Shown one piece after another: positions 48,382 to 59,688 of a stretch of DNA of 64,000 nucleotides. Source of the stretch: Aquatica leii. Taxonomy: Eukaryota > Arthropoda > Insecta > Coleoptera > Lampyridae. The stretch's first letter is position 1, and each line of letters starts with the position of its first letter. The notes under the pieces were generated by a model. That model did not search any database and had not been told where the DNA came from. It worked only from the letters and a program-made list of their open reading frames with translations. The DNA lies in NCBI GenBank assembly GCA_035610365.1, contig CM069432.1, positions 221,982,532-222,046,531 on the forward strand, in the 5' to 3' direction. Made by a program: the position numbers and the translations under genes.

Positions 48382-48710
48382 AGTTATTTCATTCCATTTC
48401 ATTGAGTAATGAAAATAATGACAGACACCAGGTTTGCGAAATATTAGATTAGATTTATAGTTGGATCATAGAACAGCAAAGCATTTTACATAAAAATACC
48501 ATAATAAAGACTCATTTTATAATTGTGCAAAATGCTCGGCTGAATAGCGATAAGAAATATTATATAAGGAAGTTGTATTAGATAAGTAGTTAGTTGTTAA
48601 GTTTACCTTGTAAATAAAACACAAAAATCTATCGAAGTTTTTGCCTAATAAATAAATAAGTTAAAATTGTGTTTTTTAAAAACAAAAAATCCGAACAAAT
48701 AAATATAACT
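48382..48710 (+). repeat. 5' long terminal repeat (329 bp)
   Basis: Runs AGTTATTTCATTCC to CAAATAAATATAACT. It contains several AATAAA polyadenylation-type hexamers (for example ACCATAATAAAGAC). Near-identical to 55271-55598. Confidence 0.95.
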
Positions 48711-48728
48711 GGCGCAGTCGTTAGGATT
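48711..48728 (+). promoter_or_regulatory. tRNA primer-binding site
   Basis: With the last T of the LTR the sequence is TGGCGCAGTCGTTAGGATT. It closely matches the TGGCGCAGTCGG-type site that I associate with tRNA-Ser priming in the 17.6/297 group, with one mismatch visible. Confidence 0.8.
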
Positions 48729-49180
48729 GTTAATACGGTTTAATTACGCGAAAGTTTATCGAAAACGAGTGTAATTAATCGGCGAATTTAATTCCTTAAT
48801 TAACAACGAATAACCCAACGGTAACCAGTGAACGACCGAAGTTGCATCGAGCATCGATGCCAGACAACCCAAAAACAACGCAAGGGGACCATCGCAAGTG
48901 AATCAAGCAGCAGTCCCAGGCAACACAGTGGCAACCGAGTTTGATCCAAGTGACCATGCAAAACTGCATCGCGCATAGGTCGAAGATCGCCGGAAACAAC
49001 AAGGTAGGCACAAATAACTCACATTGTTAATCGTTAACAGATAAGGCATTTCTTTAAACAATTTTGTTAAATTTTCCATTAATTGGAAATTGCATTTGCA
49101 AAAATTAATTAAGACAAAGAAACTTTTACAAACCGGGCGATTTAGTTAGTTCACTAGATCCGTTAACTTTACAAGCAAAG
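48729..49180 (+). other. Errantivirus 5' leader with possible splice donor
   Basis: Non-coding leader, GC-richer than the rest of the element. ACAACAAG|GTAGGC at 49004 would serve as the donor for a spliced env message, as in related elements; this is inference. The minus-strand open frame at 48796-49011 is a shadow. Confidence 0.5.
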
Positions 49181-50219
49181 ATGACAAACCCAACAATAAT
49201 TTACCAACTTTTCAAAATTGAACTAGATACAATTTCTTTATTTGAAAGAAAAGAAATCCATATAAACGCTTTTTGTACAGCATGCGATAATGTTGATACT
49301 CGATATAAAGAAGTTGCAGAAGTTCAAACAGTGATTAGAGCGGCAATTTAAAGGTAGGGTTTCTGAAATTTTATTACTTCGTGATGATTTAACTAATTGG
49401 TCATTAATTAGAAACGCGATAATCCAACCTTTTTCGGATTTGCGAGATCTAGAACAGCTTACAGTAAAATTTAACAATATTAAAATTAATAAAGGTGAAA
49501 ATTTAGTTGAATACGGACACAGAATTAGATTGTCATTAGGAAAATTAATAGCAAAATTAAATTTGTCAGATTTAACTCAAAAACCACTCCGACAAGAAAT
49601 TTTAATTAATAATGCATTAGATCGTTATTTGGTCACCATTCCTTATCAAATATCCATGCAAATTTGTGCTAGAAAACCAAGAATTATTGAACAGGCAATT
49701 GCATATGCCCGATACGAAATAAACTTTGCCCAAAGATCAGGACAGCATTTACAGTTTTCTAACACAAAGACGAAGAATTTTTCAAAACCATTATTTAATC
49801 CATTTCCAAAAAAATCTTTTAATTCTTAATCTCTACAACCAAGCGCATCTAAACCAATTGTACACGATTCTAAATTTTCTTTTAAAAATCTTCAAAGAAA
49901 AATGTTTCCCAATCAATTTCAACCGAATAAACCAACTTCAAATGTATACATCCCCAATCAAAACTTGAATTTCCCGAAACCGACTCCAATGTCAGGAATT
50001 TCTAATATTAAAAACTATTTTCAAGAAAATCTCTCTGAATCAGTTATTTATAACGAAGAAACTAACCAATACTTTGCCCCTATTGATATAAACCAACTTA
50101 ATCAAAACGATTTTGAACCAACCGACGGCGACGGTGTAGTCGAACAAACAGAAATAAACAATGATCCCGAATCAAATTCAATTTTTTTCGAGGCTTCCTC
50201 AACAACAGAATTCACATGA
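49181..50219 (+). pseudogene. Errantivirus gag, frameshifted
   Basis: The start is taken at ATG 49181. The first 50 codons are followed by a frameshift near 49350. The capsid-like helical region lies in the frame that opens at 49440, ending in a stop at 49827-49829. The remainder continues in a third frame (open 49902-50219) with a Pro/Asn-rich, then acidic tail. As in other errantiviruses there is no CCHC zinc knuckle. The end of this frame overlaps the start of the protease frame by four bases (ATGA type), consistent with frameshift expression of pol in the ancestor. Confidence 0.7.
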
Positions 50220-50524
50220 TAGATAGTTTACCCTACATTAAAATAAAAAACCCACCATTAAATATATTAATTCACACTGACAACGAAATTAATATTATCA
50301 ACCCCAGAATAATTTCAAAATTTTATCCCAATTCAATTCAACTCACAAATTTGAAATTAAACACAGCCAATGGAATAAGTACAATAAAAAATTTAGCAAC
50401 AATACCCTGCTTTGACGTATTTAAAACAGCCGGAAATTTAAAAATCATTGTTTTAAACTTTCACGAATATTTTGATGGATTAATAGGTATACGCAATTTG
50501 AAAAAAACCAAAATTCAACATTGA
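50216..50524 (+). pseudogene. Errantivirus protease region
   Basis: The 102-residue frame matches the start of errantivirus pol. The retroviral aspartic protease triad D-T/S-G is expected just after the 'PPLxxLI' strand, but here the sequence is HTDN, so the catalytic Asp is lost. The flap and 'FDGLIG' segment near the end is preserved. A stop at 50522-50524 separates it from the RT region. Confidence 0.7.
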
Positions 50525-50849
50525 TTTACAGAATAATTCATTGACACGCATAGATAATACTAATTTTCCACTTTACAATAAAAAACCTCTTAAAATAAAA
50601 GTACAACCTCGCACTAAACAAATTTATACAATACCTTATACAAAACCAAATCAAGATGTCTTTATATCCACACAGCATCTTAGAAAGACGAAGGATAATT
50701 AAAACATGCAGAAAATATATTGAAATATTCAAAACACCAGAAGAGAAATTGACAGCAACAAATTTTATTTAACATAAAATAAATACGAAAGATGAAGAAC
50801 CGATATTCCTGAGGTCATACCGAACACCTTTTACAACAAAAGAAAAAAT

Positions 50850-51702
50850 CAAACAGCATACTGAAGAGACGGAATAATCCAACCGAGTATCTCTCTTTGG
50901 GGATTTCCCCCACACTTAGTAAAAAAGAAAACAGATGGTTCCGGAATCGAAAAAACTAGAATGGTAACCGACTACCGACAATTAAACATTAAAACGATAG
51001 ATGACCGTTTTCCGCTACCAAATATTGAAGACATTTTAGACAAACTTGGACGCGCACAATATTTTAGCGTACTAGACTTATCATCCGGATACCACTAAAT
51101 CAAAATGGACGAAAAATCAAAACAAAAAAACAGCATTTAACACGGAATTTGAACACTACGAATTTAATAGAAAACCGTTTGGACTGAAAAACGCTTCAGC
51201 GACGTTTCAGCGCATGATGAACAACGTATTGAAACAATTAATTAACACACATTGTCTTGTTTATTTAGATGACATAATTATTATTTCTCCAAATTTAGAA
51301 GAACATCGAAAATCATTGGAAAAGGTATTTCAAAAATTAAAACTAAACCATTTAAAATTACAAATAGACAAATGCGAATTTTGCAAAAAAGAGACGGAAT
51401 TTCTAAGACATCTAATTACAAAGGACGGAATTAAACCTAACCCAAAAAAGATAGAATCAATTAAGAATTACCCTTTACCACGTACTCAAAAGGAAATTAA
51501 ATGATTTCTTCCTCAAAAATATTAAAGAAAAGCTCGGAAGTAAAAATTACTGAAGAATTTATTGAAACCATTAATAAATGTAAAACACTTTTGATGAACG
51601 ACCCGATTTTAAAGTATCCCGACATGAACAAGGAATTTACTTTGACAACAGACGCATCTAACGAAGCAATAGGAGCCGTGCTAAGTCAAGAGCATCCCAT
51701 TC
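50850..51702 (+). pseudogene. Errantivirus reverse transcriptase
   Basis: RT fingers are visible from about 50860 (a VTDYRQLN block near 50970), then FPLPNIEDILDKL and the LDLSSGYH block with a stop just after the His. The palm in the frame 51214-51504 keeps [10 protein letters not shown], so the YLDD polymerase motif is intact at about 51258. Thumb and connection regions continue with a stop at 51502-51504 and a frame change. The sequence runs to GAVLSQ, the first strand of the RNase H/connection, and is then interrupted at about 51703. Confidence 0.85.
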
Positions 51703-51812
51703 TAGTTTCTAATCGTTTTGGCGCCTTTTTAATTTTACGTTATAAATAGCACATTAAGACCTGCGATTTGCTTACCGATTCAATTGAGTTAGTCGTCAGC
51801 AATTAAGTTACG
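51700..51812 (+). repeat. Dispersed repeat of about 110 bp, copy B
   Basis: CATTCTAGTTTCTAATCG, TTTTGGCGCCTTTTTAATTT, AAGACCTGCGATTTGC, CCGATTCAATTGAGTTAGTC and GCAATTAAGTTACG in order. It is the longest-conserved copy together with 61689-61800. Confidence 0.75.
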
Positions 51813-52727
51813 AAAAAACTATATATTGCTTAAATACACTACGGCTTTTAAATTTAACCATAGATTCATCTATGGCAGTAAAGTTTGTAAAATCAAAACA
51901 TGCTGTATAGCTATTCTGAGCAATATCCAGAAAAGATTTTAATTTGTAGAACTTGTCATACTCCGAGTCATTGCGGTAAAGCATTTTTGAATTGCTATTT
52001 AGATGTATGTTTTTCAAAAGTCAACTAAACCAGTTTACAGTGATGTGAGAATCGTTCATGTCAGTGACATTGCCCCTATAATTACGGTAGCTGAGTGATT
52101 TTTTTTATCTATAAGACGGTTAAGCTCCAAAAAAGTTTCGATTTCTATTTTAGTTGTTGGAATATATTGTTTACCAGTTGCCAAACGTGACTGCTCTAAA
52201 TACAAATTTGTCTGGAAAACAAAATGTTCCAACAACTCATCAGTAAAAAAATTTTGCTATAACTGGTATCAGATAAATTATTAATAACAAGGTCTCTTAC
52301 ACCACTACTGAAAGTTACTATAACTAAGTCTTTGATAATTTTTATCCCACGTCAAAAGAACGTAACTAGTAGTTGAAACGTTAGCCGTTGCTGGTTTGAC
52401 CTTCTTACGTAACCGTCGAGCCAGCTTGGAAAAAGAAATTTTTACTATTTGAATCCACGTTCTGTACAGCAACAGAGTCATCTTTCAAATTTATTTATGC
52501 ATCAGATTCATCTTTTCTATCATAAGAATTGTAATCTGATTGTAAATACATTTTTCTATAACTTGGTACTAAACAAATACCACTGTGCAGGTACAAAAAT
52601 TAAGTGGTCCACAATTAGTACCATCTGCTATATTTTTTTTTCTAAGCGGTACACTGTGGTATGAGTGTTCTTCATACAATTAAAGTACACAAACTAACAT
52701 TTTGCCGTTTATCTGTGAAAAAATGTT
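51703..52727. mobile_element. Foreign insertion between RT and RNase H of the errantivirus
   Basis: The errantivirus frame stops at about 51702 and resumes at about 52728 with the same short His-Pro codon context, so the segment is extra. It contains copy B of the dispersed repeat and a minus-strand piggyBac remnant. Boundaries are approximate and no clean target duplication or TTAA pair was recognised. The 71-residue plus-strand frame 52449-52664 has no recognisable homology. Confidence 0.65.
51808..52270 (-). pseudogene. piggyBac-type transposase remnant inside the errantivirus
   Basis: The minus strand reads FFTDELLEHFVFQTNLYLEQ, then YIPTTKIEIETFLELNRLID, then after stops KFYKLKSFLDIAQNSYTACF and AIDESMVKFKSRSVFKQYI. 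These are successive blocks of the piggyBac DDE_Tnp_1_7 domain ('xSIDESMxxFKGRxxxKQYxPxKP'), with the first catalytic Asp kept. It ends near 51808, before the second and third acids. A TWDKN block upstream (about 52350) may be its N-terminal part. It belongs to a different piggyBac lineage from the 46.4-kb remnant. Confidence 0.8.
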
Positions 52728-53474
52728 AGAGAATGGAAGCACCCAGTATCTTATGCATCACGAACCCTAAACGACCCCAAGAAAAACTACAGCGAAAAGG
52801 AACTGTTAGCAATCGTATGGGCTACCAAATACTTTAGGCCTTATTTATACCGAAATAAATTTACTATAGAAACCGATCATAAACCTCTTACCTGGTTATT
52901 CTGATTGAAAGACGCAAATGCTAACTTAACACGATGGATGCTTAGACTCATGGAATATAATTACAAAATCAAGTATAGAAAAGGAAAGGAAAATTTTGTA
53001 GCTGATGCTTTATCAAGACCCCCGAAATAAATTTACTTTACTGACATAGATTTTGACACATTATTAGCATATGGAGACGGACCCACTAAAGAAGACTTAG
53101 ACGAATTAGACAAAATATTAGAAAACATATCTCAATCAGAAGAAGAAAACGAGACCGCAAGAATGCATACGTCAAAAGGCGAAGTGCAAATAAACATCCC
53201 ATTTAAAGCAACCATTTTAAACGTAGCAAAAAACCAAATTATATTTGATACTCATAATAGTAGCCCCGGAGTAATCATAAAACATATAAATTTATTTCGA
53301 AATACAAAAAAACGAATTTATTGTAACTTCCCCTTCGGATTCAATGAATCCGAAATTTTAAAAACTTTAAAAGCAATAATAATACCAAACACAAACACAA
53401 GTTTTTATTTTAAAAATCATAGAATGGAAAAAGAAATCTTGAAAATAATGACAGAAAATTTTAACGAAAGATAA
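52728..53474 (+). pseudogene. Errantivirus RNase H and following linker
   Basis: RNase H resumes near 52733 and shows the [12 protein letters not shown] block, the [10 protein letters not shown] strand with the catalytic Asp, and [14 protein letters not shown] ending near 53028. Then TAA (53027-53029) is followed by an acidic linker and an open frame (53163-53474) of the type that precedes integrase in 17.6-like elements. Two further stops lie in the RNase H part. Confidence 0.85.
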
Positions 53475-53712
53475 ATGTTAAAAGACGTAGAAGACCAAAA
53501 CGGGCAAACTAAACTTATGGAATATTGCCATACCAGAACAGACCGTTTATGTCCGAAGGAACCCGCAAAGGAACAAACTCACACCCTATGCAGAAAAAAT
53601 AAAACTAGAAAACGTAACCGACAAAACAATTACGTTCAAAAACAAAAGAAATAAACTTACAAAACTAAAACAAAATTTGGTAAAACGAACTAAAAGAAAT
53701 TCGTTCTTACAG
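53475..53712 (+). pseudogene. Residual integrase C-terminus; catalytic core apparently deleted
   Basis: Between the linker ending at 53474 and the env region there are only about 240 bases. They resemble the basic C-terminal tail of integrase (TPYAEKIKLENVTDKT). The HHCC zinc domain and the D,D35E core, about 250 residues, are not visible. A deletion of roughly 0.8 kb at about 53475-53530 is the simplest explanation. Confidence 0.65.
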
Positions 53713-55293
53713 GATAAAGATCGTAATATTGATGATCCTGGGCCTAGCTCAAGCGAACAAGGAAATCGAAGTTAAAGAAATAAATAATTACACTCTACCC
53801 TAAGAAATAGGAAAATCATATAAACATTTATTTAATCATAAATTAGTTTTCACAATAGAACGTAGGGATTTACGCTTAGTAACTTCTAACCTAACAAGGC
53901 AACATGATTTAATCTTTAAGAAATTTAACAAAATTAAACACGAAGAAAATAATGGTAGTAATATGTCAGAACATGATCTAAACGTTATTAAACTATTAAT
54001 TTAATCTAAAAGACAAATTTATCAAATCGATTCAAATATTGCAAATGTCATATCACCTGATCTTAAAAAACGATCACCCTTTAATTTTGTTGGTAAAGCA
54101 GCTAATTGGATTTTTGGTATAATGGATGACGAAAAACAAGAAATTCATAACAAAATAAAAATATTGAAAGAAAATCAAGTAAATCTAATAAATAGCATTA
54201 ATTACAAAACTACCCTGCTAGGTAGCATGTTCGATCAAATGCAATCGTTAATTAACATTACTAATAGCAATCTACAATTAATAGAAAAGCATTTAAGCGG
54301 CATAAATAGTCAAATTTCAAAACTAAATCAGTACCTACTACTATTAGAAACCCTGGCAATTTTAGAAAACAATATTAGAGATGTAGAAATATTTGCAAAC
54401 AAACTGCAGCATTCAATTATATTAGGGTTTAGAAACCAAATACACCCCGTTTTGTTACCATATTCACAAATCAGTAAAGAATTAAACCACTTAAAAACCA
54501 AATGGTATGCTAAATTTAGAAAATAACTATTACTACTAAGTCGGATTAGATAGCGAAAAAATAACTATATCAATAGAATTTCCAATAGTGGAAAATAATA
54601 ATGCTACTTTGTATAAAATTTTTAAAATGTCTTATCACAAAACTTATGTACTAGAGCAATGTGACTATTTGCCTTGGTCCTACAATAGTGCAGAATGTGT
54701 TACATACTATGTGGTGATAGAAAATAAGTATTTAATTAGGAATAACAATAGAAAATTTGACAGTAATTATTGCTTCAGTAACCTGTTGCAAAATAGTATT
54801 AGTAATTGTACGATAATTAAAATAGATGATGTAAAAACTGAACTAAAACCATTAAATGACGCTAATTATTTATTAATCACTAACATAAAAAATTTGTTAA
54901 AGTGTCAATGTAACACCAAAGGAACAATCGTAGTAAGAAAAAGCTCTTAAATTAAATTAACTTTAAATTGTTCAATAGAATCTGATAATCAATTGTACAC
55001 AAATAACAGAGATGAAATTTATAAAGAAATGATTATACCTGAAATTGTTAAAATAAATCTAGAAAGCGCTACAACGAATAATGTACCAGTCAAATTAAAC
55101 GAAATTAATTTACAGGAAACCCTGAAAAAACAAATTGTAAACGACGAATTTGTGTACTTAAAAGAAATACCTTTACTTTACACATTACTTAATAATTAGC
55201 ATTGTGATTAGTTTAATTTTGCTTTTAATATATAAACTTAGAAATAAAATCTTCCAGCTGGTCATGGAGGAGTTATATCGAACATTCCATTGA
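53713..55293 (+). pseudogene. Errantivirus envelope-like (env) gene, disrupted
   Basis: TTCTTACAG at 53712 is a good splice acceptor for an env message. A hydrophobic signal-peptide-like stretch (VILMILGLAQA) follows at once. The coding sequence is broken by TAA at 53801-53803, another stop near 54003, the end of the 54122-54526 frame and later shifts. A basic LKKR processing-type site precedes a fusion-peptide-like segment near 54070, as in the baculovirus F-type glycoproteins related to errantivirus env. Coiled-coil-like and Cys-containing regions follow (frames 54588-54950 and 54993-55199). A hydrophobic anchor in the next frame (55188-55235) leads into a basic tail that ends inside the right LTR. 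Non-functional. Confidence 0.7.
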
Positions 55294-55598
55294 GTAATGA
55301 AAATAATGACAGACACCAGGTTTGCGAAATATTAGATTAGATTCATAGTTGGATCATAGAACAGCAAAGCATTTTACATGAAAATACCATAATAAAGACT
55401 CATTTTATAATTGTGCAAAATGCTCGGCTCAATAACGATAAGAAATATTACATAAAGAAGTTGTATTAGATAAGTAGTTAGTTATTAAGTTTACCTTGTA
55501 AATAAAACACGAAAATCTATCGATGTTTTTGCCTAATAAATAAATAAGTTAAAATTGTGTTTTTTAAAAACAAAAAATCCGAACAAATAAATATAACT
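55271..55598 (+). repeat. 3' long terminal repeat (328 bp)
   Basis: Pairs with 48382-48710. The short purine tract GGAGG ends at 55270, immediately before it. Apart from the first 20 bases (TTATTTC.. versus TTATATCGAACA..), about ten single-base differences are visible. Confidence 0.95.
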
Positions 55599-55602
55599 TA
55601 TA

Positions 55603-58245
55603 CATATATTTAAATTGTTTATACATACAACAAAAAAGTTATTACATTTAATTTTAACTAAATATTTCTTTTGTACTCGAATGTTTACCTATAAAATGTA
55701 TGCAAATTTCTGAGAAAATTAATTACTGCAAACTTAGTTTTAATTGAGTGCTTTTATTTATCTTGATATTTTTAACTTAACAAGCACCGTTATTCAAATA
55801 ATATAAAATTTTACAACAAACACTGTATATAGGCGAAGTAATCTAATATGTAGCTTTTACAAGACTGTCATTGTTAGTTATTTTTATACAGAATGAATCT
55901 GTTATATCTGTTTTTTTTAGTGTGTAATTAATCATAAACTTTTAACGATCAAACATTTTTTTATCCAAAGGTTTACTTACAAAATGTATAGAAATTCTTT
56001 AGAAAACTGTAACAGAAACTAATTTTGTAGAAACTTACTAAACAATTATTGATTACAAGTATCTTATGGACTGCCGGAATTGTTACTTTGTAAACGTTTT
56101 TACTTAGTAACCGACTACTTACTAAGCAATTTCTACGTACCAGAATTTTTGTTATAAACTAAACGTAAACGGTATTGATTTATGTTTTTACATACTGATT
56201 TTAAACATTTATGCGATCCAATTTCTTGCTGTATAGACGTCTTGCGTCTCACCATCTTGCCTTTAAAAGTATCTGCGTGCAAAAGTCTCTACGTTTAAAG
56301 GTCTTTGCGTTCGAAAGAAATTGCGTTTAAACGGTTGCGTTCAACCAGATCAACTACATGTATAATGTTCTTTATTTGTTAGTTTAATAGATTATAATCT
56401 AAAATGCTAGCATACTTTTAATTTTTATTCTTACCAAAATTGAACAAGTACAAAGAAAACCTCGTTAAATATGCATTTAAAAACTCAGATCTAACAAAAA
56501 ATTTAAACAATAAAATTCTCATAAAGTTTTTATTTTTATTCACTAAATCAAATAAAACTTTTATTTAACATATTATGTGGTAAGGCAGTTGGTAGGAATT
56601 TTTAATTCAGTGAGTTACAAATAAATTAAAAGCGTTTCTTAGTAAAAACTTTATTATGACGATATTCGCTAATTATTTCAATTAGACATCACAGAAACTA
56701 TAAACTTTTAACGGCTAACTAACGTGTCCAATAACTACATAAAATACAAAATTTTATCCAACATAATAATAATATTTTTATAATTGTTTCTAAATAATAT
56801 TAATTAAACATGTTTTACTGACTATTAAAGATATTTATAAGCAGTTGTTAGTTACATATTTGCCGTATCACAAAAATCATTGTTACGATGTTAAAGACTA
56901 GTTAACGGTTTAGTTAAATGCGTGGGCACGATACAAAAGAGAATTATAAAAAGCGTTTAGCTGACGTGATAAAAAAGTACAACCACGCACTATTAAATGT
57001 GGTAACAAAAATTTAGTGGACTATCCAATTTAGGCTTTGAATTTTTTAGTAATTCAATTTAAAATTTTTGCATGAAAAGTAAATAGTTTTCTAAAAATAT
57101 TTATGCAATTTATCTAAAAAAACTATTATTACTTTTTTATGTTATTTAAAAAAAAATTATTATTTGTTACTGACAAACTAATTTGCTTTAATTAAATTAT
57201 TATTTTTAATGGAAGGATTTTTTAATAAACAATAAAAAAAACATTTGCATAGTTGTTAAAACACTTTTTATATGTCTGATGTTGTAACGCATGCAGTAAT
57301 TTAATAGTGTATTACAAGCCAAGCGGGAAAATTTTTATTATTGCCGAGAACCGAGGTGCAAAGCGTCGCGGTCATATCATTCTCAAAGTAATATAACATT
57401 TTACGTATGTATACTGTTTTATTTATATTATTTGCTTTTAAAATCTAATTTATTATGGTTTTTATCTCAAAATTTTGTACAAGTAAGTAATTTGTTGTGA
57501 ATCAAAGAAAGTGCAATACTGTTTAAATAAAATTAATAACACAATAGATAGAACAAGTGATACATTAACGACAATTAGTTGTTGTTGACAAAAATTATAA
57601 TATACGTATAACATCGATTTTTGATATATTATGCATTTGCTTACTTTCTAATTTTAAATATAAAAATACCTGACTTTGTACAATACATTAATCTAACAAC
57701 TAACATTTGCTGCTAACATATATAACACACACAAAAATTACTATGGTTGATTGCACAAAGTTGCACTTCATAACACTGTTTTTCGATAAGACATTTCCAC
57801 AAAGTTTATGCGAAATAAACAATATACAAAACATAGAATAACATAAGTTTTTAAAACTAATTATTACTTTTATATACCAAAACTAATATATACAGCAGAT
57901 AATAAGTTTAAATTTTATATACTATACAGTATGTCAATAAAGTAAGCAGTAAAATTTATATTTTATTTATTATCGCTGCATGGAAAACAATCTCGGACAC
58001 GTCAATTTAATTTTTTCTCTTAAGATTTTGTAAACGTTTACTTTAATTTTTTAGTTTATTACTGTGTGAGCTATGACATCATTTTTTTTAAATAAAACTT
58101 TTTATTCAATTGTGTGATATAAAAATTTCATTATTCAACGCTTTTGAGTTGCATAATATTTCAATATCGACATCTATGATTTCGACTAGAGTTGGAGATA
58201 TAATTTGTACCGTTGGCAATATATGCGTCAATGTCAGTCAGGTTA
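55603..58245. other. AT-rich stretch without recognisable genes
   Basis: Contains the minisatellite at 56233-56346 and a GC-richer patch at 57320-57395 without identifiable content. Confidence 0.55.
56233..56346. repeat. Degenerate 16-bp minisatellite
   Basis: Consecutive units end in TTGCGT or a close variant: AGACGTCTTGCGT, CTCACCATCTTGCCT, TTAAAAGTATCTGCGT, GCAAAAGTCTCTACGT, TTAAAGGTCTTTGCGT, TCGAAAGAAATTGCGT, TTAAACGGTTGCGT. About seven units of 13-16 bp. Confidence 0.75.
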
Positions 58246-58253
58246 GATTGGAG

Positions 58254-59570
58254 CATAGATAAAAGAGAATAAAATAGATGTCCAACTTAATGACTTTAGA
58301 AGTTGACAGCAAAAGCGCCACCAAACAACCAGGGGAAAAGTTTTTTGTAAAAGCGCGCGAAATTTAAATTCTGTAATATTGGAGTACATTTTTAAAATTA
58401 ATTAAAATTAAAGTTTAAAAACAACAGTATAAACGACAGTTCAAAAAGTTTTAATTTTTTAAATTACAAATTACAATAAGTTTAAGATATATAAGTACTT
58501 AAATAAAGGAAACTCTCAACCTCCACTTTAACCAATTTTAATGATGAAATGAAGGTTGTTTTTTTTTAAGTGTTTAAGCTGGTAGTACGCAACTTAGCAG
58601 GAGTAAATTTTGACGGTTCAGAACCTTATAAGATATCTTATTAGTAGATACTTAATTGTAAACAATAATAATTAATAATTACTAACTAATAGGTAACTAA
58701 GTGTATAACGAACTTAATAAAAACATTTACACTAACTATATTATTTAATACACTCCCAACTGCTTTTAACAATCTATAATATTACAATTATCTAAACTAA
58801 TTAATAGCATTACTGCGTTGAAAACAGATTACTTGCTGAATTTAATATTGAACGTGACGAATTATTATGTACTTATGTTGACATTGTGGCAAATTGTATA
58901 AGTGTTTTTGTTAATAAGTATGTAAAGGCTTTCTTACTTTTTGGCCAAGTAATTTGTAACCGTGTAAAACAACATTATTAATCAATTTTGGAAGAACTAG
59001 TTTCTTATGAACTAACTCCTCTGCGTTGTCCTCCATATTTTTACAATTTCTCTTATCTAAAATTACACATCCATTAAATGTAAACTGAATAGTTAGGAAA
59101 CCAGTACAATACTTACGGAATTGTTCATAATTTCTTCTGTTTGAAGATACTTTCTCAAAGCGTCAAGTTGTTCTTGAGAGCTTACAGGAAGATTTAGCTC
59201 AGTAATAGAAATACTCGCATATTATTTAGCTAAACGATAAAAGTTTTGTTAGAATAACTCTAAGCTTACTTTCGCTTATAAAAAATCCTTTTTGAATCCC
59301 AGCAACCAGAAACGGCACAATACGAACCGACCATTATTATACGCTTAAAAAAACGTTAATCACAGTTGAAAATACTTCACGGTGAACACTAAACGCAATC
59401 AAAACTCAAGCTGTCAAAATGATAACGAATTTTAATATAATTGATTTTTTTTGGTGATTCAAGCGCCGCCTAAAGGTGAGGGGAAAAGCTTTAGGCAGCG
59501 TCTCCTAGATGTATAAGCAGTTACACCTGTGTAATTCTAGTTGAACATCTATTCAACTCTTTTATCTATG
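58254..59570 (-). mobile_element. DNA transposon with 8-bp target duplication, THAP-like and DUF4806-like exons
   Basis: The left end CATAGATAAAAGAGAATAAA and the inverted right end CATAGATAAAAGAGTTGAAT share the first 14 bases exactly and then AATAGATGTxCAACT, giving an inverted repeat of about 34 bp. The perfect 8-bp duplication GATTGGAG flanks both sides (58246-58253 and 59571-59578). The length is 1317 bp. Coding remnants are on the minus strand near the right end. 8-bp duplications and a THAP-type DNA-binding domain are both features of the P-element superfamily, so a P-like origin is proposed; hAT also makes 8-bp duplications. No DDE/RNase H-like transposase core is present, so this is probably a deletion derivative. 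Confidence 0.75.
59120..59334 (-). pseudogene. THAP-like first exon and DUF4806-like second exon
   Basis: The minus-strand ATG at 59334-59332 starts MVGSYCAVSGCWDSKR, which resembles the opening C-x4-C of a THAP zinc finger ('MxxxCxVxGC'). Exon 1 would end at 59270, before GTAAGC. A second segment (to about 59120) reads ITELNLPVSSQEQLDALRKY then LQTEEIMNNS and ends at a perfect donor GTAAGT. It fits the opening of the insect DUF4806 domain ('LPxxTxEELxxLExxLxDE'). Acceptor and phase between the two exons are unclear, and a stop precedes the second segment. A third possible exon (MEDNAEELVHKKLVLPKLIN) follows near 59030. Confidence 0.4.
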
Positions 59571-59688
59571 GATTGGAGTCGGAAACAATAAAGAGGTTAA
59601 ATGCATTGAGTTGTATTCAAAGGACAAACATTATAATAATAGGTAATATTAATAAACGCTAAAAATAAATAAACGTCATTCTTGGCAG

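Larger units (their letters stand above)
48382..55598 (+). mobile_element. Errantivirus (insect LTR retroelement, 17.6/297-like), full-length but defective
   Basis: The two LTRs begin AGTTAT and end ATAACT, the inverted terminal hexamer typical of gypsy-group errantiviruses. They are flanked by the 4-bp target duplication TATA (48378-48381 and 55599-55602). A primer-binding site follows the left LTR and a short purine tract precedes the right LTR. Gag, protease, RT, RNase H and an env-like region occur in the canonical order. All frames carry stops or frameshifts, a foreign segment of about 1 kb sits between RT and RNase H, and no integrase catalytic core is visible. Roughly ten substitutions separate the LTRs outside their first 20 bases. 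It is a non-functional endogenous copy. Confidence 0.9.

Noticed and set aside
48796-49477. Minus-strand frames of 71 and 79 residues
   Set aside because: They lie antisense to the errantivirus leader and gag.
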